Source of the DNA: CAZZHG01 sp964653655
GTDB lineage: Bacteria; Bdellovibrionota; FAC87; UBA2466
Reading direction: 5' to 3'
NCBI GenBank assembly: GCA_964653655.1
Contig: CAZZHG010000014.1
Location: forward strand, 3,011 to 67,010
DNA: 64,000 nt
The position numbers and the translations under genes were made by a program. Of the stretch, positions 33,813 to 43,242 are shown piece after piece. The notes beneath the pieces are model-generated. The model had not been told where the DNA came from. It did not search any database and saw only the letters and a program-made list of their open reading frames with translations. The stretch's first letter is position 1, and each line of letters starts with the position of its first letter.

Positions 33813-35258
33813 ATGCCCTGCCGTCTAATCGCCCTCTTCTGCCTGATTCTTCCGCTAGCGGCCAAAGCCGCGGAGCCGAGCTATGTCCTTGAAGGCGAGC
33901 TCAATCCGACCGCGCTCTCCGGCCTGATGGACGCCTGGGACATGGATGCGTTTCAGGAAAAAACGGGGCTTCCGGCGAACCTTCGGTTCTCGACCATTCA
34001 GGAATATTTGGTTGAGGCGGCCCAGCTTCGGGAGCTGCCCGAAGACATCGCCCGCGAAGTGACCGGCTCGCCTTTCGTTCCCGAAGGGTTGCTCGATGGC
34101 GCCGCCTGGAAAGGCATTCACTCGCGCTGGGGCAAGCTTCCGCTCGCGAGGAAAATTCCGCTGCTCAAGATTTCGCATTTCGATTCCGGGGATCAGGCCC
34201 GCGCGCTTATCTGGGGGCTCAAGAGCGGGGCTTCCATGCCGCCCATTCGAAAGGCCGCGGCCCAGGATCTGAAAGACCTCGTCGCGCAGTTCGATTTCGA
34301 GGCGGGAAAAACGGGCCTGAAGTTCCGCTCGAACAAAGAGACAGGCGACTTCGACAAGGTACTCGCGACCGTGGAAGCGCTACTTCAAGCTTCCCGCGAC
34401 GAAGCGGATCTCAACTGGGTCGTCCACACCGAAGACCGAAACGTAGGGGAGCTCGCCGAGCGGTACCGTTTTCAGATCCGGCTGCAGACGGGCGAGGATT
34501 CTTTTCATATCGTCGACAAGAATCGAATTTCGCTTTTCTGGCACGACACGGACATTTTGGAAGGCTGGCTGGCCCTCATGAAACTTCCCGATGAGGAAGC
34601 CTCGAAAAAGCTCGCGGACTCCCTCAAAACTTCTCTCGGAAAGCCGACCATCGAAGAGTGGACTTCGTTTATCAATGACGCTCAAACCCCTCTCGCCGTT
34701 CTTGTCGATTCGCTAGAGTATTTTTCCCAATGGCCCGCGCGGATACCGGAGAGCCAGGACTTCGTGACGGCATACGCCCGCGCGATGCAGTCGCGGCTTC
34801 GTCCCTTCAAGGTTTTGCAGATGGGGCCCAAGACGGATGTCGTTTCCCTTTTGAAGGGCATTCAGCTGAGCGCCTCGCTTTTGCCACCGGAAGAACGAAA
34901 GATCACGCTGGCCCACGGCGCCTTTCCGCTCGCGGTCGAGTACCAGATGCATCCCGAGCCGGAAGTGCTCGCCCAGGCCCTCGCCCTTCTCTCTCCGGAA
35001 AATCCGAAGGCGAGAAAGTCGGCGACCACGCGGCTTGCTTCCGACGATCGCGCGCTCGCACTCACCCTCATCGAGACGCTCTCCCCCCTGAACCTTCCCG
35101 ACCCGGAACTGAACGCGGCCCTCGACGAAGCGATCACGAAATGGCAGTGGACCGCCGATCGGGATCTCGCCACCACCGAGCCCGTGAAACCACAGCTTCC
35201 TTACACTCCCAGCCTGTGCGAAATCAGCCTGAACTCCCTCGTTTCCGAAAATCCCTGA
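33813..35258 (+). CDS. Secreted protein of unknown function (481 aa)
   Basis: Signal peptide (RLIALFCLILPLAAKA, cut before AEP). The mature protein is mainly helical with many Leu/Glu/Lys, without recognised domain. Low number of Cys (one near the C-terminus, SLCEIS). It begins the five-gene stretch up to 37103 and lies 18 bases upstream of the hydrolase gene, so the two are likely co-transcribed. Confidence 0.7.
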   Translation: MPCRLIALFCLILPLAAKAAEPSYVLEGELNPTALSGLMDAWDMDAFQEKTGLPANLRFSTIQEYLVEAAQLRELPEDIAREVTGSPFVPEGLLDGAAWKGIHSRWGKLPLARKIPLLKISHFDSGDQARALIWGLKSGASMPPIRKAAAQDLKDLVAQFDFEAGKTGLKFRSNKETGDFDKVLATVEALLQASRDEADLNWVVHTEDRNVGELAERYRFQIRLQTGEDSFHIVDKNRISLFWHDTDILEGWLALMKLPDEEASKKLADSLKTSLGKPTIEEWTSFINDAQTPLAVLVDSLEYFSQWPARIPESQDFVTAYARAMQSRLRPFKVLQMGPKTDVVSLLKGIQLSASLLPPEERKITLAHGAFPLAVEYQMHPEPEVLAQALALLSPENPKARKSATTRLASDDRALALTLIETLSPLNLPDPELNAALDEAITKWQWTADRDLATTEPVKPQLPYTPSLCEISLNSLVSENP

Positions 35259-35276
35259 GTATGGCAAAACAATAGG

Positions 35277-36236
35277 GTGCGAAGCCCTCTCCCCAGATGC
35301 CTTCCGCCGTTTTGGGCCAAAGACGCCCATTCCCAAACGATTCTAAGCTATTTCCTTCCTCCGCCTCCCCCACTCACCGGGGGGGAAAGAATCGAAATCG
35401 AAACGACGGACGGAGACAAGCTCGTGGGTTTCCTCCATCTCGGCACCAAGCCCGTCGTGGTGGCCGCGTTCCATGGACTCTCCGGAAGCTCCGACTCCCG
35501 TTACATGCGCCGCACGGCCGCCGTTTCCCGGCGTCTTGGTTTCAGCTGTCTGCTCGTGAACCACCGCGGATGCGGCGACGGCAAAGGCCTCGCGAAAGGA
35601 CCGTACCATTCCGGCCGCGGCGAGGACGCGAGCGCCGTTTTCGAATTTCTGAAAGATAGATTGCCCGGCCACCGCCGCATCGGAGTGGGCTATTCCCTCG
35701 GCGGAAATGCCCTGCTTCTTCTTTTGTCCGGCGGACGCGGCACGGAGTGTCCGGAAGCGGCCCTTGCCGTGAACGCTCCGATCAGTCTCGGGCGCTCCGC
35801 CGTTCAGCTCCATCAGGGCATGAACAAAGTTTACGATTCGCATTTCGTGCGCCTTTGTCTGCAAAGCGTTCACGAACGCCGGGAGGCGGGCCTCATCGGC
35901 GACGAGTACCGTTTTCCGCGCAAGATGACGCTGATGGAATTCGACGATTACTACACGGCTCCGGCCGGAGGATTCCGCGATCGCTACGATTACTACGACA
36001 GCTGCTCCACCTCGGGCCGCCTCGACAAGATAAACGTGCCGACGGTCCTTCTTACTTCAAAAGACGATCCGTTCGTCGACTACCGCGACTACGCCGACGC
36101 GAAACTGGCGCCGGGCGTGCGCCTGCACTTGGAGACCTACGGCGGCCACATGGGGTATCTCTCCAAGGGCCCGAATCTCCACTGGCTCAACCTCGCCCTA
36201 GAGCATTACCTGTCGGATCTATCCGGCCTGAGCTAA
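35277..36236 (+). CDS. YheT-like alpha/beta hydrolase
   Basis: 319 residues from GTG at 35277. The N-terminal PPFWAKDAHSQTILSYF and HGLSGSSDSRYMRRTAAVSRRLGFSCLLVNHRGCG are characteristic of the YheT/EMB8 family. Nucleophile Ser140 is in GYSLGG, an acid Asp in KDDPFVDY and the His in YGGHMGYL. These hydrolases act on esters or lactones; the bacterial substrate is unknown. No signal peptide. Next gene begins 9 bases downstream. Confidence 0.9.
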   Translation: MRSPLPRCLPPFWAKDAHSQTILSYFLPPPPPLTGGERIEIETTDGDKLVGFLHLGTKPVVVAAFHGLSGSSDSRYMRRTAAVSRRLGFSCLLVNHRGCGDGKGLAKGPYHSGRGEDASAVFEFLKDRLPGHRRIGVGYSLGGNALLLLLSGGRGTECPEAALAVNAPISLGRSAVQLHQGMNKVYDSHFVRLCLQSVHERREAGLIGDEYRFPRKMTLMEFDDYYTAPAGGFRDRYDYYDSCSTSGRLDKINVPTVLLTSKDDPFVDYRDYADAKLAPGVRLHLETYGGHMGYLSKGPNLHWLNLALEHYLSDLSGLS

Positions 36237-36245
36237 GATAAGGGC

Positions 36246-37103
36246 ATGCGGCTTTGGAAAGTCCTTCCCCTGGCCTTTCTCGCGGCACTCGCCGTTGGCG
36301 GAACCGTCGCGACCCCACGCACTCAAATCGTAGTCGGGCTGCGCCAAACTCTCTTCCCCGAAAAAGACGATCTCGCACGGCTCAGCCAGTCCGGTAAGAA
36401 GGACGCGGCCAAGCGGCGAGCCGTTCAGAACTCGGAACTCGCGAAGAAGGCGAACGAGCTGTTCGAGAAGATCGATTTATTCAAATCCTTTTCGATTTTT
36501 CTGCTTCCCGTTCTGCACGGAGCTCCCGAGGGGCGCTCCCTGCTCGAACAGGTGCGGGGTAAAACTCCCGCGGATACCCCCGGGCCTTTCGCTCAGATTG
36601 CCGTGCTTCCCCTTCCGGAATGGCAGGCACTCAAGAAAGATTTCCCCGAGCTGGAAGCCATCGTTTACGAGAAAGCGGACGGACGCGGCGGGGCGCTGGC
36701 GGCCGTGTACGAGCCCGCGCGTCTCAAAGAGAGGCTCGCGGTATTCGATCGAATCGATAAGCTCACGGAAAAGTATGCCGAGGATTTGCTGACGGAGAAG
36801 CTCGGGTTTCACCCGGCCGAGACGAGCGAGGTCGCAACCCGCCTGAAGGCGCAAGTGCGCCAGACGCTTTCCCAAAAGAGCGGGGCTCTAAAGGGAAAAG
36901 ACATGGATCGGGAATTCGTACGGGCTCTTTCGGATAAATACGTGAAGGAGACTCTTTCGCCGGAACTCAACGGCCGTTGGAGCGGCCACGATCCTTCTTC
37001 GACCGTGACGTCCTCCCACAAACCCGGAGAGCGTGAGACCGCTTCCGGGGATGGCGGACATCAAAAAGTTCCGACCACCATTACGCCGCCGGCCACCAAG
37101 TAG
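36246..37103 (+). CDS. Membrane-anchored or secreted protein of unknown function
   Basis: 285 residues. An N-terminal hydrophobic segment (VLPLAFLAALAVGGTVA) acts as signal peptide or anchor. The rest is helical and charged (Lys/Glu rich), with a disordered Ser/Thr/His/Pro C-terminal tail. No family recognised. The stop directly abuts the stop of the convergent lipoprotein gene. Confidence 0.65.
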   Translation: MRLWKVLPLAFLAALAVGGTVATPRTQIVVGLRQTLFPEKDDLARLSQSGKKDAAKRRAVQNSELAKKANELFEKIDLFKSFSIFLLPVLHGAPEGRSLLEQVRGKTPADTPGPFAQIAVLPLPEWQALKKDFPELEAIVYEKADGRGGALAAVYEPARLKERLAVFDRIDKLTEKYAEDLLTEKLGFHPAETSEVATRLKAQVRQTLSQKSGALKGKDMDREFVRALSDKYVKETLSPELNGRWSGHDPSSTVTSSHKPGERETASGDGGHQKVPTTITPPATK

Positions 37104-37514
37104 TTACTTGGGAGGAGGCGCGCCGCCGAAACCACCGTTCTGTGAACGGGCCACGAGAATCGTTTTCACGTCGATGAGGTCACCGCGGCGAGCGATGAGC
37201 ACGAGCTGGCAAGGCGCCTGCGCCGTGCAGTTCTGGCCGAAGCCGCCGCCGAACTGATTCGTCATCGCCCGGAAGCACTGGGCCGGGCCGTAATTGCCAG
37301 GCGTACAGGTCAGCTCACCGGGGAGCTGTTCGGCTCCGCGCACTTCGATGGTCGTGTTCTGGTAATCGTTATCCGCCAGAGCGACCTGAAAGTTCGGCGT
37401 CTGATCCAAGAAAATCTTTTGTCCGTCGGCCGGCGAGCTGATGACAGGAACGCTCTTGCCGCAACCCACAACCAACAGAGCCACTACGACCGAAAATACA
37501 CTTTTCCGCACCAC
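37104..37514 (-). CDS. Small lipoprotein of unknown function
   Basis: 136 residues from GTG at 37514, six bases after GGAGAG. The lipobox (LLVVGC) gives lipid Cys18. The mature part opens KSVPVISSPADGQKIFLDQTPNF, resembling the beginning of an Ig-like module, and has further Cys pairs (LTCTPG, QCFRAM, NCTAQAPC). The longer open frame upstream lacks a ribosome site and has no signal peptide. Convergent and abutting with the previous gene. Confidence 0.75.
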   Translation of the reverse strand: MVRKSVFSVVVALLVVGCGKSVPVISSPADGQKIFLDQTPNFQVALADNDYQNTTIEVRGAEQLPGELTCTPGNYGPAQCFRAMTNQFGGGFGQNCTAQAPCQLVLIARRGDLIDVKTILVARSQNGGFGGAPPPK

Positions 37515-37691
37515 GGTAATCTCTCCTACAAAGCCCGCGCAAACCACGAGCCGAGGACTGCTTGAGCAATCCCCGGGCCACTCGCCGTATGCACCCGCGC
37601 AAATCAATTCCCGCACGCGACAACTGGTGGTGGACAATCTACGACAGCCGCGTGTTTCGTTCTTATGCAGTCGGCGAACAAAAATACTGGG

Positions 37692-37721
37692 GTGACACTT
37701 TGCGGCCCTCTCGCGTATAAC
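37692..37721 (+). promoter_or_regulatory. Sigma-70-type promoter for the ATP-grasp ligase gene
   Basis: GTGACA (37692-37697), an 18-base spacer and TATAAC (37716-37721). Transcription would start near 37728, upstream of the TTG start at 37752 and downstream of the ATG at 37665; this supports the TTG as the true start. Confidence 0.55.
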
Positions 37722-37751
37722 GCTTTCATCCCAAACCCAGAGAAGAGAGCC

Positions 37752-38876
37752 TTGGCTAAAGCGAACTCAAAGCTACGCGTGCTTCTACTGACCCATCCGG
37801 ACCTGATTCCCCCCGCGGGAGTGGGAGCCGGGGAGAGCCGTCACGCGCCCTGGAACGCCGAGTTCGACGTATTGAAGGCTCTGAAGACGCTCGGCCACGA
37901 GGCCCGGGTCATCGGCCTCTACGATTCCATAAAGGAACTGAGAGAAACCATCGAAAGCTGGAAGCCACACATCGCTTTCAATCTAATGGAGGAGTTCGAT
38001 GGGTTTTCCTCCTTCGACCAGAACGTCGTGGCGTTTCTCGAACTCGCTCAAGTTCCCTACACCGGGTGCAACCCCAGAGGGCTGATGATGGCGCGCCAGA
38101 AGGCACTGGCGAAGCTGGTACTCGCCCACCATGGGGTGAGAACTCCGGAGTTCGAGGTTTTTCCAAAGGGATCACCGGTGAAACCGCCCGCGGATTTCTC
38201 GCGCCCCTGGTTCGTGAAGTCTCTAACGGAAGAAGCGAGCCTCGGCATCTCCCAGCACTCCATCGTCCGCACGCCGAAGGCGTTCAAGGAACGGGTGAAG
38301 TTCATCCACGAGAAGGTGGAGTCCGGAGCGCTCGCCGAGAGATACCTTCCGGGACGGGAATTCTACGTCGCCGTCGTCGGTAACCAGCGCCCGGAAGCCT
38401 TTCCCGTGTGGGAGCTCAAATTTCGAAAAGCCCCGAGGGATTTGCCCCGCATCGCCACCCGTCGCGTGAAGTTCAATCTCGCCTACCAGAAAAAGTACGG
38501 AATCACCTCGGGCCCCGCCGTGGGGCTGAAAGCCGAAACGAAGAAGCGGCTTCAAGCTCTCGCCAAGCAGGTGTACCTCGCCCTCGGCCTGAACGGTTAT
38601 GCGCGCCTCGACTTCCGCTTGGACGAGAAGGGCGAGATTCACTTTCTGGAAGCCAACCCGAACCCCCACATCGGGCGCGAAGAGGACTTCGCCCAGAGCG
38701 CTCTAAAGGAGGGGCTAACCTACCCCGCACTAATGGATCGCCTTCTCAGGCACGGTTTAGCCTGGCAAACCCGTAGACTGGCGGCCCTGGGGTCGAAGTC
38801 CATCCCGCCGAATCTGCACGCGAATCCTTCGTCCCGGGCACGACCGGGCGAATACGCCGCTGCGTCCAAGAACTGA
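37752..38876 (+). CDS. ATP-grasp ligase, D-alanine--D-alanine ligase-like
   Basis: 374 residues from TTG (preceded by AGAAGAGAG). Rossmann-like N-terminus (SKLRVLLLTHPDLIPP), FNLMEEFDGFSSFDQNVVAFLELAQVPYTGCNPRG, which is typical of Ddl-like proteins, then the ATP-grasp fold with FVKSLTEEASLGIS and metal/ATP ligands in ARLDFRLDEKGEIHFLEANPNPHIG. Forms an amide bond between amino acids or similar. Whether it is a real Ddl or a dipeptide/peptide ligase cannot be decided; the sequence is divergent from MurC-cluster Ddl and lies away from cell-wall genes. Confidence 0.8.
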   Translation: MAKANSKLRVLLLTHPDLIPPAGVGAGESRHAPWNAEFDVLKALKTLGHEARVIGLYDSIKELRETIESWKPHIAFNLMEEFDGFSSFDQNVVAFLELAQVPYTGCNPRGLMMARQKALAKLVLAHHGVRTPEFEVFPKGSPVKPPADFSRPWFVKSLTEEASLGISQHSIVRTPKAFKERVKFIHEKVESGALAERYLPGREFYVAVVGNQRPEAFPVWELKFRKAPRDLPRIATRRVKFNLAYQKKYGITSGPAVGLKAETKKRLQALAKQVYLALGLNGYARLDFRLDEKGEIHFLEANPNPHIGREEDFAQSALKEGLTYPALMDRLLRHGLAWQTRRLAALGSKSIPPNLHANPSSRARPGEYAAASKN

Positions 38877-39025
38877 CCAAATCATTCGCCCGTTCCCGCG
38901 CGTACTTAGTGGGTCTCCGCGGGCCTTTGAAAAAACGATCGCCAATTCCAGTCCGAATCCCTGCGGCCAGGCTTGGCCGGGCCCATGCAATCTTATCCTT
39001 CGGGGATTTCTCTGGGGGGCTTTCC

Positions 39026-40591
39026 GTGAATTACTCCGTGTGCCGACTGCTGATCCTTTTGTGCCTGGTCTGCTGGAATCCAATCAGCACGGCCACCGAA
39101 GAAGAGACTACGAAACCCGATGAGGCGGCGACCGCCGAGTCGGCCGAAACGTCCGCGGCGGTAGCGCCGGACTCCGCCTCGACGGAGAAGCCCGCCGAGC
39201 CCGCGAAAAAACCCAAGAAAAAGAAGTTCTCGAGGGGCCAGACCGAAACGGCTCTGCACCAACGGCTTACTCCGGCGGAAGTGGAGAAGTGGGTTTCGCG
39301 TCTTCCGAAAGTTTTCGACAAAAAGTTCCGGGAACAGTACCGGCAGTCACTTCTGAACGGAGACGTTCCGGCGGAACCCGGCAGCGAGGAAGAGATTGCG
39401 CACAAAGTGCCCGAAGCCGACGGCCTCCGCGTGGATCTCGCCAACGCCGATCGCCCGGTGGTTGCGCCGAAAGACACGATGCAGGAGCGCATCGTGAACA
39501 TCGTGGAAGTGCCGTCTTCCAACACCCGTTTCGTTTTCGTCGAGCGCCGGGCCGAGCCCTCGCCCGCTTCCAGCAAGAAGGAAGAGACGCCCGCGAATCA
39601 AAGCTCCAGCCAGAAAACGGATTCGATGCAGGCGAGCCAGGCGAATTCCGCCGGCGGTTTGCCTACCATCATTTCTTCCCGCTCTTCGAGCATCCCGGCG
39701 TGGCAGCTCGCCGGAACTCCGGCCCCGAAATGGGACACCGCCCGCGCGGAACGCGGCTTCAAAGCTTTCGACACCTATCTTCCCACCGCCGGTGCTCCGG
39801 TCACCGCTCCGGCGGTTCCCGCGGTTTCTCCGGCCGCAAAGCCCGAACCGAAGAAGGAAACTTCGAGCGGCGAGTGGAAGGAACAGATCGTCTATATCGA
39901 CGATGAGCCCGCGGACGAACCGCGGGAAAAGGATAAACCCACTTCCGGCCGCGAAATCGCCACTTCCTCCTGGGAAGCGTCGGTGCGGGGAGAAGAGAAC
40001 TCTTTCAGCCTTCTCGCGCGCGATACCTTCTATTCGCTCCGCAAGAAGGCCTACACGACGCCGATCGCCGGCATTCTCGTGAACCTCATGCTGATGATCA
40101 CGGGAATCGTTCTGATGTTCCTCATGATGGCGAAGCGCCGCCGTATCGCGACCATCGGCTATCCGCCGGCGGGCGCCGCCCCCCGCCGCTCCACCGAAAC
40201 GGCGAGGCCCGCTCCTCCTCCCATGTCGTATCCGGCCGTCGTGGAACAGCAGGTTCAGTACTCCGCGGGGGATTCCTACGTGGACCACGTCGATCACGAC
40301 TCAATCGACACGAAAACGGACCTCACCGCCCATCCTTCGATGAGCGACGACATCCGCGTGGTCTTCGATCCGCACGCCTGCCGCTGGGTCTTGAAGCGAG
40401 AGGAATACGGACGCCTAAGCGGCGCGCTCGCGGAGCTTCAGGTCGGCACCGTGGTGAGGGGAACCGCCCTCGGCACCAACTCGCCGGCGAAGCGCTATCG
40501 GCTCTCCCTCACCAACACCTGGATTCCGACGACCGAGGAAGAGCAGATCATCATCGCCCTCAAGGCCCAAAATTTCCGCTCTCGGGCCTGA
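39026..40591 (+). CDS. Membrane-anchored low-complexity protein of unknown function
   Basis: 521 residues from GTG preceded by GGGGGG. Signal peptide or anchor (CRLLILLCLVCWNPISTA), Ala/Glu/Pro/Lys-rich region, a helical segment (LTPAEVEKWVSRLPKVFDKKFREQY), long Ser/Pro-rich linker, a membrane helix (ILVNLMLMITGIVLMFLMMA, about 375-395) with Arg after it, and a C-terminal globular domain (IRVVFDPHACRWVLKREEYGRL onward) probably in the cytoplasm. The design (signal peptide, low-complexity periplasmic part, late helix) resembles the tandem paralogues at 1-4405, but motifs are not shared. Function unknown. Confidence 0.7.
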   Translation: MNYSVCRLLILLCLVCWNPISTATEEETTKPDEAATAESAETSAAVAPDSASTEKPAEPAKKPKKKKFSRGQTETALHQRLTPAEVEKWVSRLPKVFDKKFREQYRQSLLNGDVPAEPGSEEEIAHKVPEADGLRVDLANADRPVVAPKDTMQERIVNIVEVPSSNTRFVFVERRAEPSPASSKKEETPANQSSSQKTDSMQASQANSAGGLPTIISSRSSSIPAWQLAGTPAPKWDTARAERGFKAFDTYLPTAGAPVTAPAVPAVSPAAKPEPKKETSSGEWKEQIVYIDDEPADEPREKDKPTSGREIATSSWEASVRGEENSFSLLARDTFYSLRKKAYTTPIAGILVNLMLMITGIVLMFLMMAKRRRIATIGYPPAGAAPRRSTETARPAPPPMSYPAVVEQQVQYSAGDSYVDHVDHDSIDTKTDLTAHPSMSDDIRVVFDPHACRWVLKREEYGRLSGALAELQVGTVVRGTALGTNSPAKRYRLSLTNTWIPTTEEEQIIIALKAQNFRSRA

Positions 40592-40612
40592 TTTTCAACT
40601 AGACTCACGCCG

Positions 40613-43144
40613 ATGGAACGGCGTCGGCTACCCGTGGACGGGCATATACAAGCGATCTTGGAATCGCTAAGTAAGGCGCCGTCGCTCGTTCTGGAGGCGC
40701 CACCGGGCACCGGTAAAACCACCCGCGTTCCACCCGCCCTCCTCGACGCTCCCTGGAGAAAGCCAAGCGATCAGATCCTCGTTCTGGAGCCCAGGCGGCT
40801 CGCCGCGAAACTTTCCGCCCGCTTCGTCTCCCAGGAACGCGCAGAGCCCGTCGGCGAAACCGTCGGCTATCAATTTCGTTTCGAAAACGTGGGAGGCCCC
40901 CGCACGAGATTGCGTTATCTCACCGAGGGAACGCTCGTGCGCTGGCTGCTTGGAAATCCGACCCTGGAAGGAGTGGCCGCGCTCGTACTCGATGAGTTTC
41001 ACGAGCGCCATGTGCACACCGATGTAGCGCTAGCCTACGCGAAGTGGCTGCAGTCCACCCGTCGGCCCGATCTCAGAATCATAGTGATGTCGGCGACCCT
41101 CGACGCCGCGCCCATCGCCAACTACCTCGGCGGATGCCCGAGAATGGCCATCGAAGGCCGCGTTTTCCCCGTGGAGATTCGCCATCGGGCGGGACCCCTC
41201 GCCCGCACTCTGGAGATGGAAGTGAAAGCTTCCGTTTCGGAGTTTCTCGCCGCCCAACCGGAAGGCGACGCTTTGGTTTTTCTTCCCGGCATGGGCGACA
41301 TCCGCAAGGTGGAAGGCGTCCTTTCGGATCTTTCCCGTTCGGCATCTTTCGATGTCCTGACGCTGCACGGAGACCTCACGCCCGCGGAACAGGACAAGGC
41401 GGTCGAGAAAGGCCCGCGAAGAAAAATCATTCTCGCAACGAACGTCGCCGAGACTTCCCTTACGATCGAGGGCATCACGGGTGTCATCGACAGCGGCCTG
41501 CATAGACGGGCGAGCCACTCGTGGTGGTCCGGGCTTCCTTCCCTGAAAACCCGTCCCGTTTGCCGGGCCTCCGCGATTCAACGCGCGGGCCGCGCCGGCC
41601 GCACCGGCCCCGGCATCTGTCTTCGCCTCTATACACAACACGACTTCAACCATCGCCCCCAAGCGGAGGTCCCCGAGCTCCACCGTACGGATCTCGCGCA
41701 AACGCTTCTAGATCTTAAAGCGACGGGGCTGATTTCCCCCGCCGAGATTCCCTGGTTCGAGCCGCCGCCGGCCGATTCGGTCGCCGCCGCCGCGGAACTT
41801 CTCTACCGGCTGGGCGCCCAGGAAACTGCGTCGGTGGATTCTCCGCTCACGGCGATGGGACGGGAAATGGCGAAACTTCCCGTGGCGCCGCGGTTCTCCC
41901 GCCTTCTTCTCGAAGCCGAGCGTCAGGGAGTCATCGAGGAGGCCGTGAATTTTACGGCGGCGTTGCTCGCCGAGTTCGACCCGCCCAGAGACGCACTCGC
42001 CGCGCGCCCGGAGGAGCCTCGCACTTTCACCGGCAAGAAAGTGAAGTCGCAGATTCTTGCCGCCCTTCCCAAGCGAAAGCCTAATCCGACGATAGCAGGC
42101 ACTTGGGAAGACAAGCTCGCTTTCTCCTGGCTTACGGGATTTCCGGATCGGGTGGCGCGAAAACGGGAAGCCGATCGTACCCGCTCCCGGACGAAACAAG
42201 GCGAAGCCGAGCTGATTTTCTCGTCCGGAGGTTCGGCGCGCGTGGAGGACAAGGGGGCCGTCTCCGAGGAAACGACGTTCGTCGTGCTCGACGCACAGGA
42301 GCGCCAGCGGCCTGGCCAGGCCCGCCCCGAAGTTTTCGTCGATTGCCTCGCTCCCATCCAGGAAGAGTGGCTCTTCGACATGGCCCCCGTCGGCGTCACG
42401 GAACGAACGGAGCTGAGCTGGGATTCGGCGCGAAAGCGGGTCGCCGCCGCAAACCGCCTCGCTTACGATCAAATCGTTCTCGAGCAAACCCAGAGCGACC
42501 CGCCCGCGAACGACGAGACGGTGAGATTTCTGCTGCGGGAAGCGATCGGCCTCAGCGTGAAACCTGGCGAGCGCCCGGAGATCACCGCGTGGATAGATTC
42601 CCTCGGGCGTTTCATGGGCCGCGAGGAAGCCGAGAGCCTGTTCGCTCGCCTTCAGCTTCTGCACAAGCAGTTTCCCGACAAAGCCGCCGATCCGGCGGCG
42701 ACCGATCTTTTCGAGCGGCTCGCCCCGTCTCTGCACGGAGTCTTTTCGCAAAGCGATCTCGCCGCCTTTTCGTGGCCGCAGCTGCTTGCCGAAGCGGTGG
42801 CGGGGGACATGGCGAGAAGGCTAGAGAGCCTCGCGCCAGGAGAGCTCACTCTCGCCCGCGGAAGGCGCGTGAAGATTCAATACCGCTGGAATCAAACTCC
42901 GTGGATCGAGTCGAGGCTTCAGGATTTCTTCGGCATGCGCCAGGGGCCCGCCCTTCTCGACGGTAGATTGCCCCTGACTCTACATCTGCTGGCTCCCAAT
43001 CACCGAGCGGTTCAGGTAACGACCGACCTCGCCGGCTTTTGGACCCGTCACTACCCCGAATTAAGAAAAACCCTCAAGATCCGTTACCCGCGCCACGCCT
43101 GGCCCGAGGATCCCCACGGGCCCCCGGAGCCGGGCAAACGGTAG
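40613..43144 (+). CDS. hrpB: ATP-dependent RNA helicase HrpB
   Basis: 843 residues, usual for HrpB. N-terminal helicase core with Walker A EAPPGTGKTT (28-37), DEFH box (127-130), SAT motif (160-162), and motif VI IQRAGRAGRTGPG, then the long HrpB-specific C-terminal region (GTWEDKLAFSWLTGFPDRVA, FFGMRQGPALLDGRLPLTLHLLAPNHRAVQVTTDLAGFW). DEAH-box-like helicase with unclear RNA substrate. It starts 21 bases after the preceding gene. Confidence 0.96.
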   Translation: MERRRLPVDGHIQAILESLSKAPSLVLEAPPGTGKTTRVPPALLDAPWRKPSDQILVLEPRRLAAKLSARFVSQERAEPVGETVGYQFRFENVGGPRTRLRYLTEGTLVRWLLGNPTLEGVAALVLDEFHERHVHTDVALAYAKWLQSTRRPDLRIIVMSATLDAAPIANYLGGCPRMAIEGRVFPVEIRHRAGPLARTLEMEVKASVSEFLAAQPEGDALVFLPGMGDIRKVEGVLSDLSRSASFDVLTLHGDLTPAEQDKAVEKGPRRKIILATNVAETSLTIEGITGVIDSGLHRRASHSWWSGLPSLKTRPVCRASAIQRAGRAGRTGPGICLRLYTQHDFNHRPQAEVPELHRTDLAQTLLDLKATGLISPAEIPWFEPPPADSVAAAAELLYRLGAQETASVDSPLTAMGREMAKLPVAPRFSRLLLEAERQGVIEEAVNFTAALLAEFDPPRDALAARPEEPRTFTGKKVKSQILAALPKRKPNPTIAGTWEDKLAFSWLTGFPDRVARKREADRTRSRTKQGEAELIFSSGGSARVEDKGAVSEETTFVVLDAQERQRPGQARPEVFVDCLAPIQEEWLFDMAPVGVTERTELSWDSARKRVAAANRLAYDQIVLEQTQSDPPANDETVRFLLREAIGLSVKPGERPEITAWIDSLGRFMGREEAESLFARLQLLHKQFPDKAADPAATDLFERLAPSLHGVFSQSDLAAFSWPQLLAEAVAGDMARRLESLAPGELTLARGRRVKIQYRWNQTPWIESRLQDFFGMRQGPALLDGRLPLTLHLLAPNHRAVQVTTDLAGFWTRHYPELRKTLKIRYPRHAWPEDPHGPPEPGKR

Positions 43145-43242
43145 TTTGCGATTTGGCCCTACGGACGGCTAAGTTGTGGGTGTACACCACGTGTCCACGG
43201 TGCCTGGCCAGGCCGGAATGGCCGTTGCACTGAACCGGACCG

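Noticed and set aside
43145..43242. GGCCAGGC octamer shared among leaders at 25192-25270, 38970 and 43205 as a regulatory motif
   Set aside because: At this base composition several copies are expected by chance in 64 kb, and one copy lies in the hrpB coding region.
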